From Desulfovibrio sp. (GTDB taxonomy: Bacteria; Desulfobacterota; Desulfovibrionia; Desulfovibrionales; Desulfovibrionaceae): a stretch of 32,799 nucleotides of DNA. The stretch spans positions 279,894 to 312,692 of the forward strand of contig NZ_WASP01000010.1 of NCBI RefSeq assembly GCF_009712225.1. The letters run 5' to 3'. Shown here one piece after another: positions 9,293-16,663 of the stretch. A model generated the notes under the pieces. The model made no database searches. It had not been told where the DNA came from and worked only from the letters and a program-made list of their open reading frames with translations. The position numbers were made by a program, and so were the translations under genes. Within the stretch, counting starts at the first letter, position 1, and every line of letters starts with the position of its first letter.

Positions 9293-9913
9293 ATGACTGG
9301 TAAAAACAGCAATGGGAGTACGGATCAATCGCGGCGCAACCTGCTGAAACTGGCGGCGACCGGCCTGTTGGCCGGCATGGTCGCGCCGCTGGTTGACCTG
9401 GGCTCGCCTATGGCCGCAGGATTGGCCTTGCAGGGCAAAAACGTTCTTACCGTTTATTACTCCTGGACAGGCAACACCCGATTGATGGCAGGCATTATCA
9501 ATGAAATGGTGGGCGGCGACATGGTACGCATTGAAACGGTAGCCCCCTACCCGACCGAATATCGCGAAACCACAAAGCAGGCACGCAAAGAGCTTGAATC
9601 GGGATTCAAGCCTCCCCTCACAACCAGACTGACAAACATAGACACGTACGATGTCATCTTTGTCGGTTCACCCTGCTGGTGGGGCACGATAGCCACGCCG
9701 GTCATCTCGTTTTTGTCCGGCTACGACCTTTCGGGCAAGACGCTGGTTCCATTCATGACCCACAAAGGCAGCGGCCTGGGCAGAACAGTTGCCCATGTGC
9801 GTGAGTTATGCCCTGCATCTGCGGTACTGCAGGGCAAGGCCCTATGGGGCGACTCGGCCAGCAAATCAGAAAAAGAAATTTCAGACTGGCTGCGCAGCCT
9901 GAACATGGCCTAG
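9293..9913 (+). CDS. Tat-exported flavodoxin-like protein
   Basis: The N-terminus has a twin-arginine signal: SRRNLLKLAATGLLAG, followed by a hydrophobic stretch and an alanine-rich cleavage zone near SPMAAG. The mature part, ~155 residues, is a flavodoxin fold: VLTVYYSWTGNTRLMA is the FMN phosphate loop, YDVIFVGSPCWWGTIATPVISFL the flavin-side loop, and LVPFMTHKGSGLGRTVAHV a further family segment. Export by Tat implies FMN is loaded before translocation. Such proteins probably carry electrons to periplasmic reductases, but the partner is unknown. ATG at 9293 is preferred; a GTG at 9281 is in frame but neither has a strong ribosome binding site. The gene lies 106 bases after the MFS gene and 42 bases before the MBL gene. 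Confidence 0.88.
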   Translation: MTGKNSNGSTDQSRRNLLKLAATGLLAGMVAPLVDLGSPMAAGLALQGKNVLTVYYSWTGNTRLMAGIINEMVGGDMVRIETVAPYPTEYRETTKQARKELESGFKPPLTTRLTNIDTYDVIFVGSPCWWGTIATPVISFLSGYDLSGKTLVPFMTHKGSGLGRTVAHVRELCPASAVLQGKALWGDSASKSEKEISDWLRSLNMA

Positions 9914-9955
9914 GATAGAAGCATTATAACCGGAATTTATGGCTGGAATACATAC

Positions 9956-11101
9956 ATGATAAAAATTTTACTGTGTTTTATACTGCTGCTCGCCCTTGGT
10001 GCGGGTGGTATCTACCTGTACATCGGACAAGCGAAATTCGGCCGTATTCCCCAGGGGGAAAGGCTCAACCGCATACACCAGTCGCCAAACTACCGGAACG
10101 GCGAATTCCACAACCGTGAACCATTCAGCCTGCTCACAAAGGATGGCGCGTTCAGCAGCCTTATCAAGTTTGTCTTTCGTAATGGCGACAATCTGGCTCC
10201 TGCCGCACCCATGCCAGTGGTCAAGACGAACATCAAAGAGCTGGACCCGAATCAGGACGTGGTAGTGTGGCTTGGGCATTCATCATTCTTTGTCCGCCTC
10301 AACGGGCGGGCCATCCTGATCGACCCAGTGTTCAGCGACCATGCTTCACCGGTCTGGTTTTCCACCCGCGCCTTCGCCGGCACATCACTTTACACAGCGG
10401 ACGATATGCCCTTCATAGACTGTCTGCTCATTTCACACGACCACTGGGATCATCTGGATTACGACACCGTTACGGCGTTGCGCCCCAAGATCGGGCAGGT
10501 GGTTACCGGCCTGGGCGTGGGCGAGCACTTTGCCCGCTGGGGATTTTCAGATGCCATTGTTCATGAGGCCGATTGGGATGAAGACGTGCGCATTGACGAT
10601 ACGCTTGTCATACATGTGCTGACGGCACGACATTTTTCTGGTCGGCTTCTGGACCGCAACAAATCCCTTTGGGTTTCCTTTGCCATGGAAACTCCGGGGC
10701 GTAAGATATTTTACAGTGGTGACAGCGGCTATGGGCAGCACTTCAAGGCTATCGGAGAGCGGTTTGGCGGCTTTGATTTTGCCATGCTCGAATGCGGTCA
10801 GTACAATGAAGACTGGCCAGACGTGCACATGATGCCCGAGCAGTCGGTTCAGGCGGCCGCCGACCTGCGGGCAGGGGCGGCCATGCCCGCGCATAACGGC
10901 AAATTCAGCATCGCGTACCATTCATGGGATGAGCCGTTCGAACGCTTCAGCAATGCCAGCTCGGGCAAACCTTTTCATCTGGTCACACCCAGAATCGGCG
11001 AATCCGTAAACCTGTCTGGTCAAGCGCTGCCTCATGCCCAGTGGTGGAACATGCAGAACATGCAACCCACAGACGGGGTCAAAACAATCGTCATAAAATA
11101 A
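9956..11101 (+). CDS. Membrane-anchored metallo-beta-lactamase-fold hydrolase (NAPE-PLD/UlaG-like)
   Basis: The 381-residue protein starts with a single hydrophobic helix (KILLCFILLLALGAGGIYLYIG), which could be an uncleaved anchor. The MBL core begins near residue 97: VVWLGHSSFFVRLNGRAILIDPVFSD, then the zinc motif LLISHDHWDHLDYDTV (HxHxDH form HDHWDH), then IFYSGDSGYG (third ligand region), CGQYNEDWPDVHM and AMPAHNGKFSIAYHSWDEP. This layout matches the NAPE-PLD/RomA-type L-ascorbate-lactonase-like branch rather than true beta-lactamases. Substrates in this branch range from phospholipids to lactones, and none is assigned. It is the last gene of the cluster, followed by a large hairpin at 11168-11213. 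Confidence 0.9.
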   Translation: MIKILLCFILLLALGAGGIYLYIGQAKFGRIPQGERLNRIHQSPNYRNGEFHNREPFSLLTKDGAFSSLIKFVFRNGDNLAPAAPMPVVKTNIKELDPNQDVVVWLGHSSFFVRLNGRAILIDPVFSDHASPVWFSTRAFAGTSLYTADDMPFIDCLLISHDHWDHLDYDTVTALRPKIGQVVTGLGVGEHFARWGFSDAIVHEADWDEDVRIDDTLVIHVLTARHFSGRLLDRNKSLWVSFAMETPGRKIFYSGDSGYGQHFKAIGERFGGFDFAMLECGQYNEDWPDVHMMPEQSVQAAADLRAGAAMPAHNGKFSIAYHSWDEPFERFSNASSGKPFHLVTPRIGESVNLSGQALPHAQWWNMQNMQPTDGVKTIVIK

Positions 11102-11498
11102 GACTCCATGGATATGGTTGTGTTTGCCAGCGAAAATTCAAACACGCCTCATGATTTTCTGTCAGGGAAGGGCAGGACAAGGAGCGGCATAGGCTGCCAC
11201 CTTGTCTGCCCTTCATCTGCGCCCCAATATCCCCACGATATTCTGTTCATGCTTTTGCTGGCACTGATGAAACCAGCATGGCGACCCGCATCCATGCCGC
11301 CATATCCGGGCCTTGCGGCAATAATATTATCAGCCAGTACGCCGCCACCCATTCCAATCAGTTAAAAAACCGATTACCATAAATCTATAATTCTATTAGC
11401 GACAGCCAGCTCCGTTGATGGCTCAAGAATACTGACAATTCGCACAGCACAGTGGCAGGCGTTCAACAATATCTTGCAGATGGCACAGGTGGTTTTGC
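11102..11498. other. 397-bp gap before the diguanylate cyclase gene
   Basis: Apart from the hairpin at 11168-11213, no gene was seen. The 85- and 67-codon frames here overlap the hairpin on opposite strands and lack family features. AGGTGG about 7 bases before 11499 is the ribosome binding site of the next gene. Confidence 0.4.
11168..11213. repeat. Long imperfect hairpin after the MBL gene
   Basis: AAGGGCAGGACAAGG pairs with CCTTGTCTGCCCTT (one bulged G). Inside the loop a second small stem forms, GGCA with TGCC. It lies 67 bases after the stop codon and has no T-run on either side, so it may be a transcript-end or mRNA-processing structure rather than a classic terminator. Confidence 0.6.
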
Positions 11499-13061
11499 AT
11501 GAAATCGCTAAAAAACTATCTACTTTTTCATATTGAATTACGCCCTGCTATCTCAATAATAGTCATTTGGGTGCTTTCCATTCCCATCATATTTCTCACG
11601 GCATACGGCATCGCACGTAATTGGGAGAAAAATTACGTAGCAGAGCAGATCAATCTTGCGCACGAATCCCTTGCTCAAACAACTAATCGCATTGCCGAAA
11701 TGGCGACGTTCAAATTTGACGTCATAAAAAAATATGCGTCGCTACTCACGATAACAAACCGGGTCAACAGATCTTTATTGTCTACAGACCACGCGGAGCA
11801 GGCCTCTGCCTACCTGCAACGGGTTGGCAATGTTCTTACCCTCCATCATGTTTTTATTCTCAACAAAAATGGCATTTGCATCGCATCTAGCGATCAGGAT
11901 CAGCACAACAGCCTTGTGGGAATAGACCTCTCTGACCGCAAATATTTTCAGGATGCCATGGCTGGCAAAAGCTATGCCCAGTTTGTTGTGGGAAGAGTGT
12001 CGAGCATCCCAGGGTTTCATGTTGCTTTTCCTATCTATGAGAGCTCAGAAATTCTGGGTGTCCTTGTTTTAAAGATGGATACAGAAACCCTATACCAACA
12101 GCTCTACCTGCCAACCGGCTTTATAACAGACCGCGAAGGGGTCGTTGTTATCGCGGATTCGCCGTCGAGAATGCTCAAGGTAGTTCCGGGGCAACCAGCA
12201 ACCAGATTCAGCCCACAGGAATGCCAGCAAAGGTATCAGCGAGACCAGCTGGAACCGGTATACATGAAGGAATACACCTTTGATGACATTCAGTTGTGGG
12301 AACTGAGCAAAGGCGGCGACTTACACATTTTTCAAAATCTTTCCATCAGCAATCTTGGTCTGTACATCTATGCATTTACAAATGTCACAAAAACACTTGA
12401 AGAAGGCAGTGATATGTTTTTCAGAAACTTTATCATACTGCTTTCTGTATTTTTTATTAGCACAGCATTTATTATTGGCACTATAACAACAATAATTCGC
12501 GACAAATACATGCAAATATCCCTGCAAAGTGCCAACACGCAGCTACAGATGCTCGCCCAGCACGATTCGTTGACCGGTTTATTCAACCGAAGGATGTTTG
12601 ACAGTACAATAGCCGCATATTTTGCTCAGAGCAGTCGTCTCAATACCTCATTTGCCCTGATCATCTTTGACATTGATGATTTCAAGATGCTGAATGACAC
12701 CTTTGGGCATCAGGAAGGAGACAGGGTTATCAAGGAAATCGCCACGACAGTTCGCAAAACGCTGGTGCGCGCAACCGACAGCGTTTTTCGGATTGGAGGA
12801 GAGGAATTTGCAGTGCTGACCCTGGCAAACAGCAACCACGATGTCATCACACTTATGGAACGCATACGCAGTGTTGTTGAGCAGCTTGGCATGCCTCACC
12901 CTCGAAAGGATGGTGCGATCGTTACCATCTCGTTAGGGGGAGTGCTTGTTGACGAAGACTCGCCAGCTAAAAACAGTGAAGGTGAAGCTTTCAAAAGGGC
13001 CGACAACGCACTCTATGAGGCCAAAACCAGGGGGAAAAACCAGGCAGTGCTGGCGAAATAG
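11499..13061 (+). CDS. Membrane diguanylate cyclase with periplasmic Cache sensor and GGDEF domain
   Basis: Synthesises c-di-GMP from GTP under control of a periplasmic signal. TM1 lies at about 18-36. A double-Cache-like sensor follows at 40-300 (HHVFILNKNGICIASSDQDQ, GIDLSDRKYFQDAMAGKSYA). TM2 lies at about 310-332 and GGDEF at 350-520. The active-site loop is GGEEF (433-437) and the metal-binding segment is FDIDDFKMLNDTFGHQEGD. RATD (424-427), five residues before the loop, fits the RxxD inhibitory I-site, so product inhibition is expected. There is no EAL domain. It precedes a second c-di-GMP enzyme, but 580 bases separate them and the second has its own promoter, so they are probably separate units. 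The ligand is unknown. Confidence 0.95.
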   Translation: MKSLKNYLLFHIELRPAISIIVIWVLSIPIIFLTAYGIARNWEKNYVAEQINLAHESLAQTTNRIAEMATFKFDVIKKYASLLTITNRVNRSLLSTDHAEQASAYLQRVGNVLTLHHVFILNKNGICIASSDQDQHNSLVGIDLSDRKYFQDAMAGKSYAQFVVGRVSSIPGFHVAFPIYESSEILGVLVLKMDTETLYQQLYLPTGFITDREGVVVIADSPSRMLKVVPGQPATRFSPQECQQRYQRDQLEPVYMKEYTFDDIQLWELSKGGDLHIFQNLSISNLGLYIYAFTNVTKTLEEGSDMFFRNFIILLSVFFISTAFIIGTITTIIRDKYMQISLQSANTQLQMLAQHDSLTGLFNRRMFDSTIAAYFAQSSRLNTSFALIIFDIDDFKMLNDTFGHQEGDRVIKEIATTVRKTLVRATDSVFRIGGEEFAVLTLANSNHDVITLMERIRSVVEQLGMPHPRKDGAIVTISLGGVLVDEDSPAKNSEGEAFKRADNALYEAKTRGKNQAVLAK

Positions 13062-13642
13062 GCTGGTTGAACAGACCTGCCATAACTACAGAGCTCTCTT
13101 TTTTGCGTGTATTACATTTGAATAATTGAATTTTTCCATGTTATCTTGTGGCCCACATAATCTGCCCTTGGCGCGATCATCAGCCACCCCGCTATCTCTG
13201 TTTTTTACAACACCTGCCACAACTGGGTATTAATGACGCCCCGCTGTTTTCAGGCTGATAGCAATCGGCTATGCATCTTGCACCTACACCATAAAAGCAA
13301 GTCCATAACGATAAGCGCTCCACATTTTCCACTCGCCCCACTCGCCTTCGCAGCATATAGCCCAGTGCATTATTTTTTTATTACTGCAATCGTTATTTCG
13401 CAGCCATTTCTGTCTTCATGGTAATTTTCTGCATCCCACAAATAAAATATTCATGGCATTACCCACCAACCACCGCACAAACTTACCGTTTTTAATCATA
13501 ACATCATTATCGATATTATTTCCAATTGAACATACTGCTAGTTCGCCATATTATAAGAAAAAGTATGTTTTGTCGCCTCGCAGCGAAAAAAGCTGCGCTG
13601 CAATGCAAGTGCATATTTTTAATGCCACAGCCGGACCAACTT
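13062..13642. other. AT-rich gap and leader before the GGDEF-EAL gene
   Basis: No gene was seen in 13062-13525. A strong sigma-70 promoter sits at 13526-13554. The predicted ~80-nt leader contains a 6-bp hairpin, CGCAGC with GCTGCG, at 13579-13597. I looked for and did not find the conserved core of a c-di-GMP riboswitch. Confidence 0.4.
13526..13554 (+). promoter_or_regulatory. Sigma-70 promoter of the GGDEF-EAL gene
   Basis: TTGAAC (13526-13531), exactly 17 bp, then TATTAT (13549-13554). Predicted transcription start is near 13561. This places the TTG at 13526 inside the -35 element, so translation must begin downstream of it. Confidence 0.65.
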
Positions 13643-16558
13643 ATGAATATACGTACAAAAGTTTGCCTGCCCCTGGTCATCATCACTCTGGTTGTGGCAC
13701 TGATGTGCCTGCTTGTGGTGGCAAGGCAGGGAAGCCAGCTCACTGAAAAGAGCATGCAAACGCTGGTGGATTCAAAAATTTCCCAGATCGAGCTGATGGT
13801 GAAGACCAACGGACTTCACGCCATGGAAATGGCGGCACTTGTCAGCCGCCTGCCAGAGGTGGAACAGGCCTATCGCATGGCTTTTACTGGGGATATTAAT
13901 GACGAAAACAGTCCCCAGTCACAGCAGGGTCGCGAAAGGTTACGCACAAGCTTTGCCCCGATGATAGAGGGCTATGCAGCCGTAATGGGGGCAAGACCCC
14001 AGCTTCACTTCCACTTTGCAACTGCTCGCAGTTTTGTTCGGTTGTGGCGCGAAAAGCAGACCATGCGCGACGGTGAATGGGTTGATATTTCAGACGACCT
14101 TTCCTTTTTTCGGCAGAGCGTCAAGGACATCAACGCCGACAAAAAACCCGTGTGGGGGGTAGAAGTTGGCAGTGGGGGGCTGGCCATACGCGGGCTTGCA
14201 CCGGTGGTGGCCCGCAACGGCGAACACCTTGGCTCTGTGGAAACACTTGTGCCCTTTAACCCGATGATGGACAGCCTGAGCTCCGGCAAGGGAGAAAATA
14301 CCCTGCTGTACATGAACCCCAACAAACGTTCCATCGCAACCCAGTTGCACGACACGGGCGTTTACCCCACGGTCAACGACCATTATGTGTTTGTGCGCGG
14401 AACCACCACGGGCAAGATTGAGCAGCTCATCAACAAGGATTTTCTGGATTCCGTAACCGGCAGATCCAACTGGTACACAAAAGACGGTCTGCTTATCGCA
14501 GGCATTCCGGTTAATGACTGCAAGGGCGAACAGATCGGAACCTTTGTTTTTTCCGTAGATTTGAGTGAGCAGCAGGGCATCATCTTCAAGGCGGGCGAGA
14601 CGCTGCTGGCCTCGTTTCTTTTTCTGCTGATTGTTCCCATCATTGTTACGTATTTTGTGCTGGGGCTTGCCGTGCTTGCACCCGTGCAGGAAATGATGCG
14701 CGCGCTGCAAGGCATTGCAGAAGGCGGAGAAATACTCACAAAACGTTTGAAAGATACTGCAAAAGACGAAATAGGGCATCTGGCAAAGATGTTTAACCGG
14801 CTCATGGACAATATTGAATCCGTGATGACCAGAATTGAAGGCTATAAAGACCTGATCAATGCCGTTCCCGACCCCATTTTCGGCATAGACAAAAATCACA
14901 GAATCACCATTGCCAACAAAGCCACAGAACTGCTGCTCAAAAAGTCGTCTGACCAACTGGTTGGGCAGCATTGCCACGACTGTTTTTGCACGAGCGCCTG
15001 CGGAACGGCCGACTGCCCCATCAACCAGCTCAGCAGCACCACCCCCGGGGCATCAACAAGCATCATTGATATCAGCAACGGGGAAAAACCCCACTTTATC
15101 CAGCCAGTGAGCGAAATACTCCACGATTGTCACGGGCAAAACCAGGGCTATGTTGTTGTGGCCAAGGACGTGACCTCGCTGGTGCTGAAAGAGCAGGAAA
15201 TCAACAAGCTGGCATTTTATGACCAGCTCACAGGCCTTGCCAACAGGGCGCTTATGGTCGACCACATCAGGCAGGCCGTTGTTGCCTGTCAGCGCTGCCA
15301 CTGCATGCATGCCCTGTTTTTTGTGGATATTGACGATTTCAAATCGATCAATGACACGCTTGGGCACGACCAGGGCGACAGGATGTTGCAGCAGATAGCA
15401 TCAAGGCTCCGATCTGTTGTACGTGGGGGTGATACGGTTGCCCGTTTTGGTGGCGACGAATTCATACTGCTGGTGCTTAATCTTTGTGAAGACATCAGCA
15501 CCGCGGCAACCCAGGCCGAAGCCATTGGCAAAAAAATTCTCAGCACATTGCGAATGCCCATACAGCTCGACGATATTCAGTACCGCTGCTCCGGCAGCAT
15601 TGGACTCACCCTGTTTGGCGACAAGCCTGTTTCAGTGGATGAATTGCTTAAACAGGCTGATATTGCCATGTATCTCGCCAAGGAACGCGGCAAGAACATG
15701 GCTGTTTTCTTCGATCCAGAGCTGCAAACGGCCATGATGGAACGCAATGCCATGGGCAATGACCTGAAGGATGCGATCCTCGACCTTTCGCAGTTCACGC
15801 TGTACCACCAGCCGCAGGTTACATCTGATGGCAGGATTGTGGGAACAGAAGCACTGCTGCGCTGGCAGCACCCACGGCATGGCATTGTCATGCCCACCGA
15901 TTTTATCCAGATGACAGAAGGCAACGGACTGATTGTGGTTATTGGCGACTGGGTTCTGCAACTGGCCTGCGCCCAACTCGCCCAGTGGGCCAGCGATCCG
16001 CAGCTTTCACACCTGAGCATTGCTGTCAATGTGAGCGCGCGCCAGTTTTGCGAATCGCACTTTGTACAGTCGGTAACCGACATTGTGCAACAGTTTGGCG
16101 TAGACCCCGACAAACTCAAGCTTGAGCTTACCGAAAGCCAGTTGTCATCTAATGTAGATGAAATTATTAGCAAAATGAAAGAGCTGAAAAAACTTGGCAT
16201 AAGGTTTTCGCTCGACGACTTTGGCACAGGCTACTCATCACTGGCCTTTTTGAAACGGCTGCCGCTCGATCAGGTCAAGATAGACAAATCCTTTGTGATG
16301 GATTTGCTGGATGACCCCAATGATGCCGCCATTGCCAGCACAATAATGACGCTGGCGAGCAGCCTTGGGCTTGAGGCCATTGCTGAAGGGGTGGAAAGCA
16401 AGGAACAGATGGAATTTCTGCAAAACCTTGGCTGCCACATGTTCCAGGGCTATCTGTTCAGTCCGCCGCAGCCAGTTACGGAATTTGAGAATTACGCGCG
16501 GGCCGCTGGACAAAACATGCTGCAGGACCTCTTTGCAAGACCGCAGCCCTCGCAGTAG
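13643..16558 (+). CDS. Cache-HAMP-PAS-GGDEF-EAL bifunctional c-di-GMP protein
   Basis: Membrane sensor of about 971 residues with both c-di-GMP synthesis and degradation domains. TM1 is at 8-27. The periplasmic sensor at 30-315 matches a dCache_3-type domain (LHFHFATARSFVRLWRE, GVEVGSGGLAIRGLAPVV). TM2 is at 320-345 and HAMP at 345-398. A PAS domain at 400-515 carries a Cys cluster, CHDCFCTSACGTADC (444-458). GGDEF is intact (603-607), with RGGD (594-597) as a possible I-site. EAL is also intact: TEALLRWQHP, ELTES, LDDFGTGYSS, IDKSFV and AEGVES. Which activity dominates cannot be told from sequence. The start at 13643 (MNIRTKV) places TM1 at the N-terminus; 13622 is an in-frame alternative, and neither has a clear ribosome binding site. 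A terminator follows at 16591. Confidence 0.93.
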   Translation: MNIRTKVCLPLVIITLVVALMCLLVVARQGSQLTEKSMQTLVDSKISQIELMVKTNGLHAMEMAALVSRLPEVEQAYRMAFTGDINDENSPQSQQGRERLRTSFAPMIEGYAAVMGARPQLHFHFATARSFVRLWREKQTMRDGEWVDISDDLSFFRQSVKDINADKKPVWGVEVGSGGLAIRGLAPVVARNGEHLGSVETLVPFNPMMDSLSSGKGENTLLYMNPNKRSIATQLHDTGVYPTVNDHYVFVRGTTTGKIEQLINKDFLDSVTGRSNWYTKDGLLIAGIPVNDCKGEQIGTFVFSVDLSEQQGIIFKAGETLLASFLFLLIVPIIVTYFVLGLAVLAPVQEMMRALQGIAEGGEILTKRLKDTAKDEIGHLAKMFNRLMDNIESVMTRIEGYKDLINAVPDPIFGIDKNHRITIANKATELLLKKSSDQLVGQHCHDCFCTSACGTADCPINQLSSTTPGASTSIIDISNGEKPHFIQPVSEILHDCHGQNQGYVVVAKDVTSLVLKEQEINKLAFYDQLTGLANRALMVDHIRQAVVACQRCHCMHALFFVDIDDFKSINDTLGHDQGDRMLQQIASRLRSVVRGGDTVARFGGDEFILLVLNLCEDISTAATQAEAIGKKILSTLRMPIQLDDIQYRCSGSIGLTLFGDKPVSVDELLKQADIAMYLAKERGKNMAVFFDPELQTAMMERNAMGNDLKDAILDLSQFTLYHQPQVTSDGRIVGTEALLRWQHPRHGIVMPTDFIQMTEGNGLIVVIGDWVLQLACAQLAQWASDPQLSHLSIAVNVSARQFCESHFVQSVTDIVQQFGVDPDKLKLELTESQLSSNVDEIISKMKELKKLGIRFSLDDFGTGYSSLAFLKRLPLDQVKIDKSFVMDLLDDPNDAAIASTIMTLASSLGLEAIAEGVESKEQMEFLQNLGCHMFQGYLFSPPQPVTEFENYARAAGQNMLQDLFARPQPSQ

Positions 16559-16590
16559 AGGCTGCCCAGGCATCCTGCAAACAGAAGAAA

Positions 16591-16623
16591 GGCGTGAGAG
16601 TTTCTGCCCTCACGCCTTTTTTT
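16591..16623. terminator. Bidirectional terminator between convergent genes
   Basis: GGCGTGAG pairs with CTCACGCC around a 10-nt loop, followed by seven T on the plus strand. On the minus strand the stem is followed by TTTCTTCTG, so it may also serve the convergent LplT-Aas gene ending at 16664. Confidence 0.9.
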
Positions 16624-16663
16624 ATCGTACACCACGCCATCACAGCAGGCAGAGGTTCCTCGG

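Noticed and set aside
9956..11101. True beta-lactamase (antibiotic resistance) call for the MBL-fold protein
   Set aside because: Motifs match the NAPE-PLD/UlaG-like branch (HSSFF, DPVFSD, HDHWDH, GDSGYG), not class B beta-lactamases.
13526..13642. 39-codon N-terminal extension of the GGDEF-EAL protein from a TTG codon
   Set aside because: The TTG is part of the -35 of a good promoter (TTGAAC-N17-TATTAT), and the extension would put non-signal sequence in front of TM1.
13062..13642. c-di-GMP riboswitch in front of the GGDEF-EAL gene
   Set aside because: Only a short hairpin (CGCAGC/GCTGCG) is visible; the conserved GEMM core could not be found.
14090..14977. 295-codon minus-strand frame inside the GGDEF-EAL gene
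   Set aside because: Antisense shadow of intact Cache, HAMP and PAS coding sequence; no family features.
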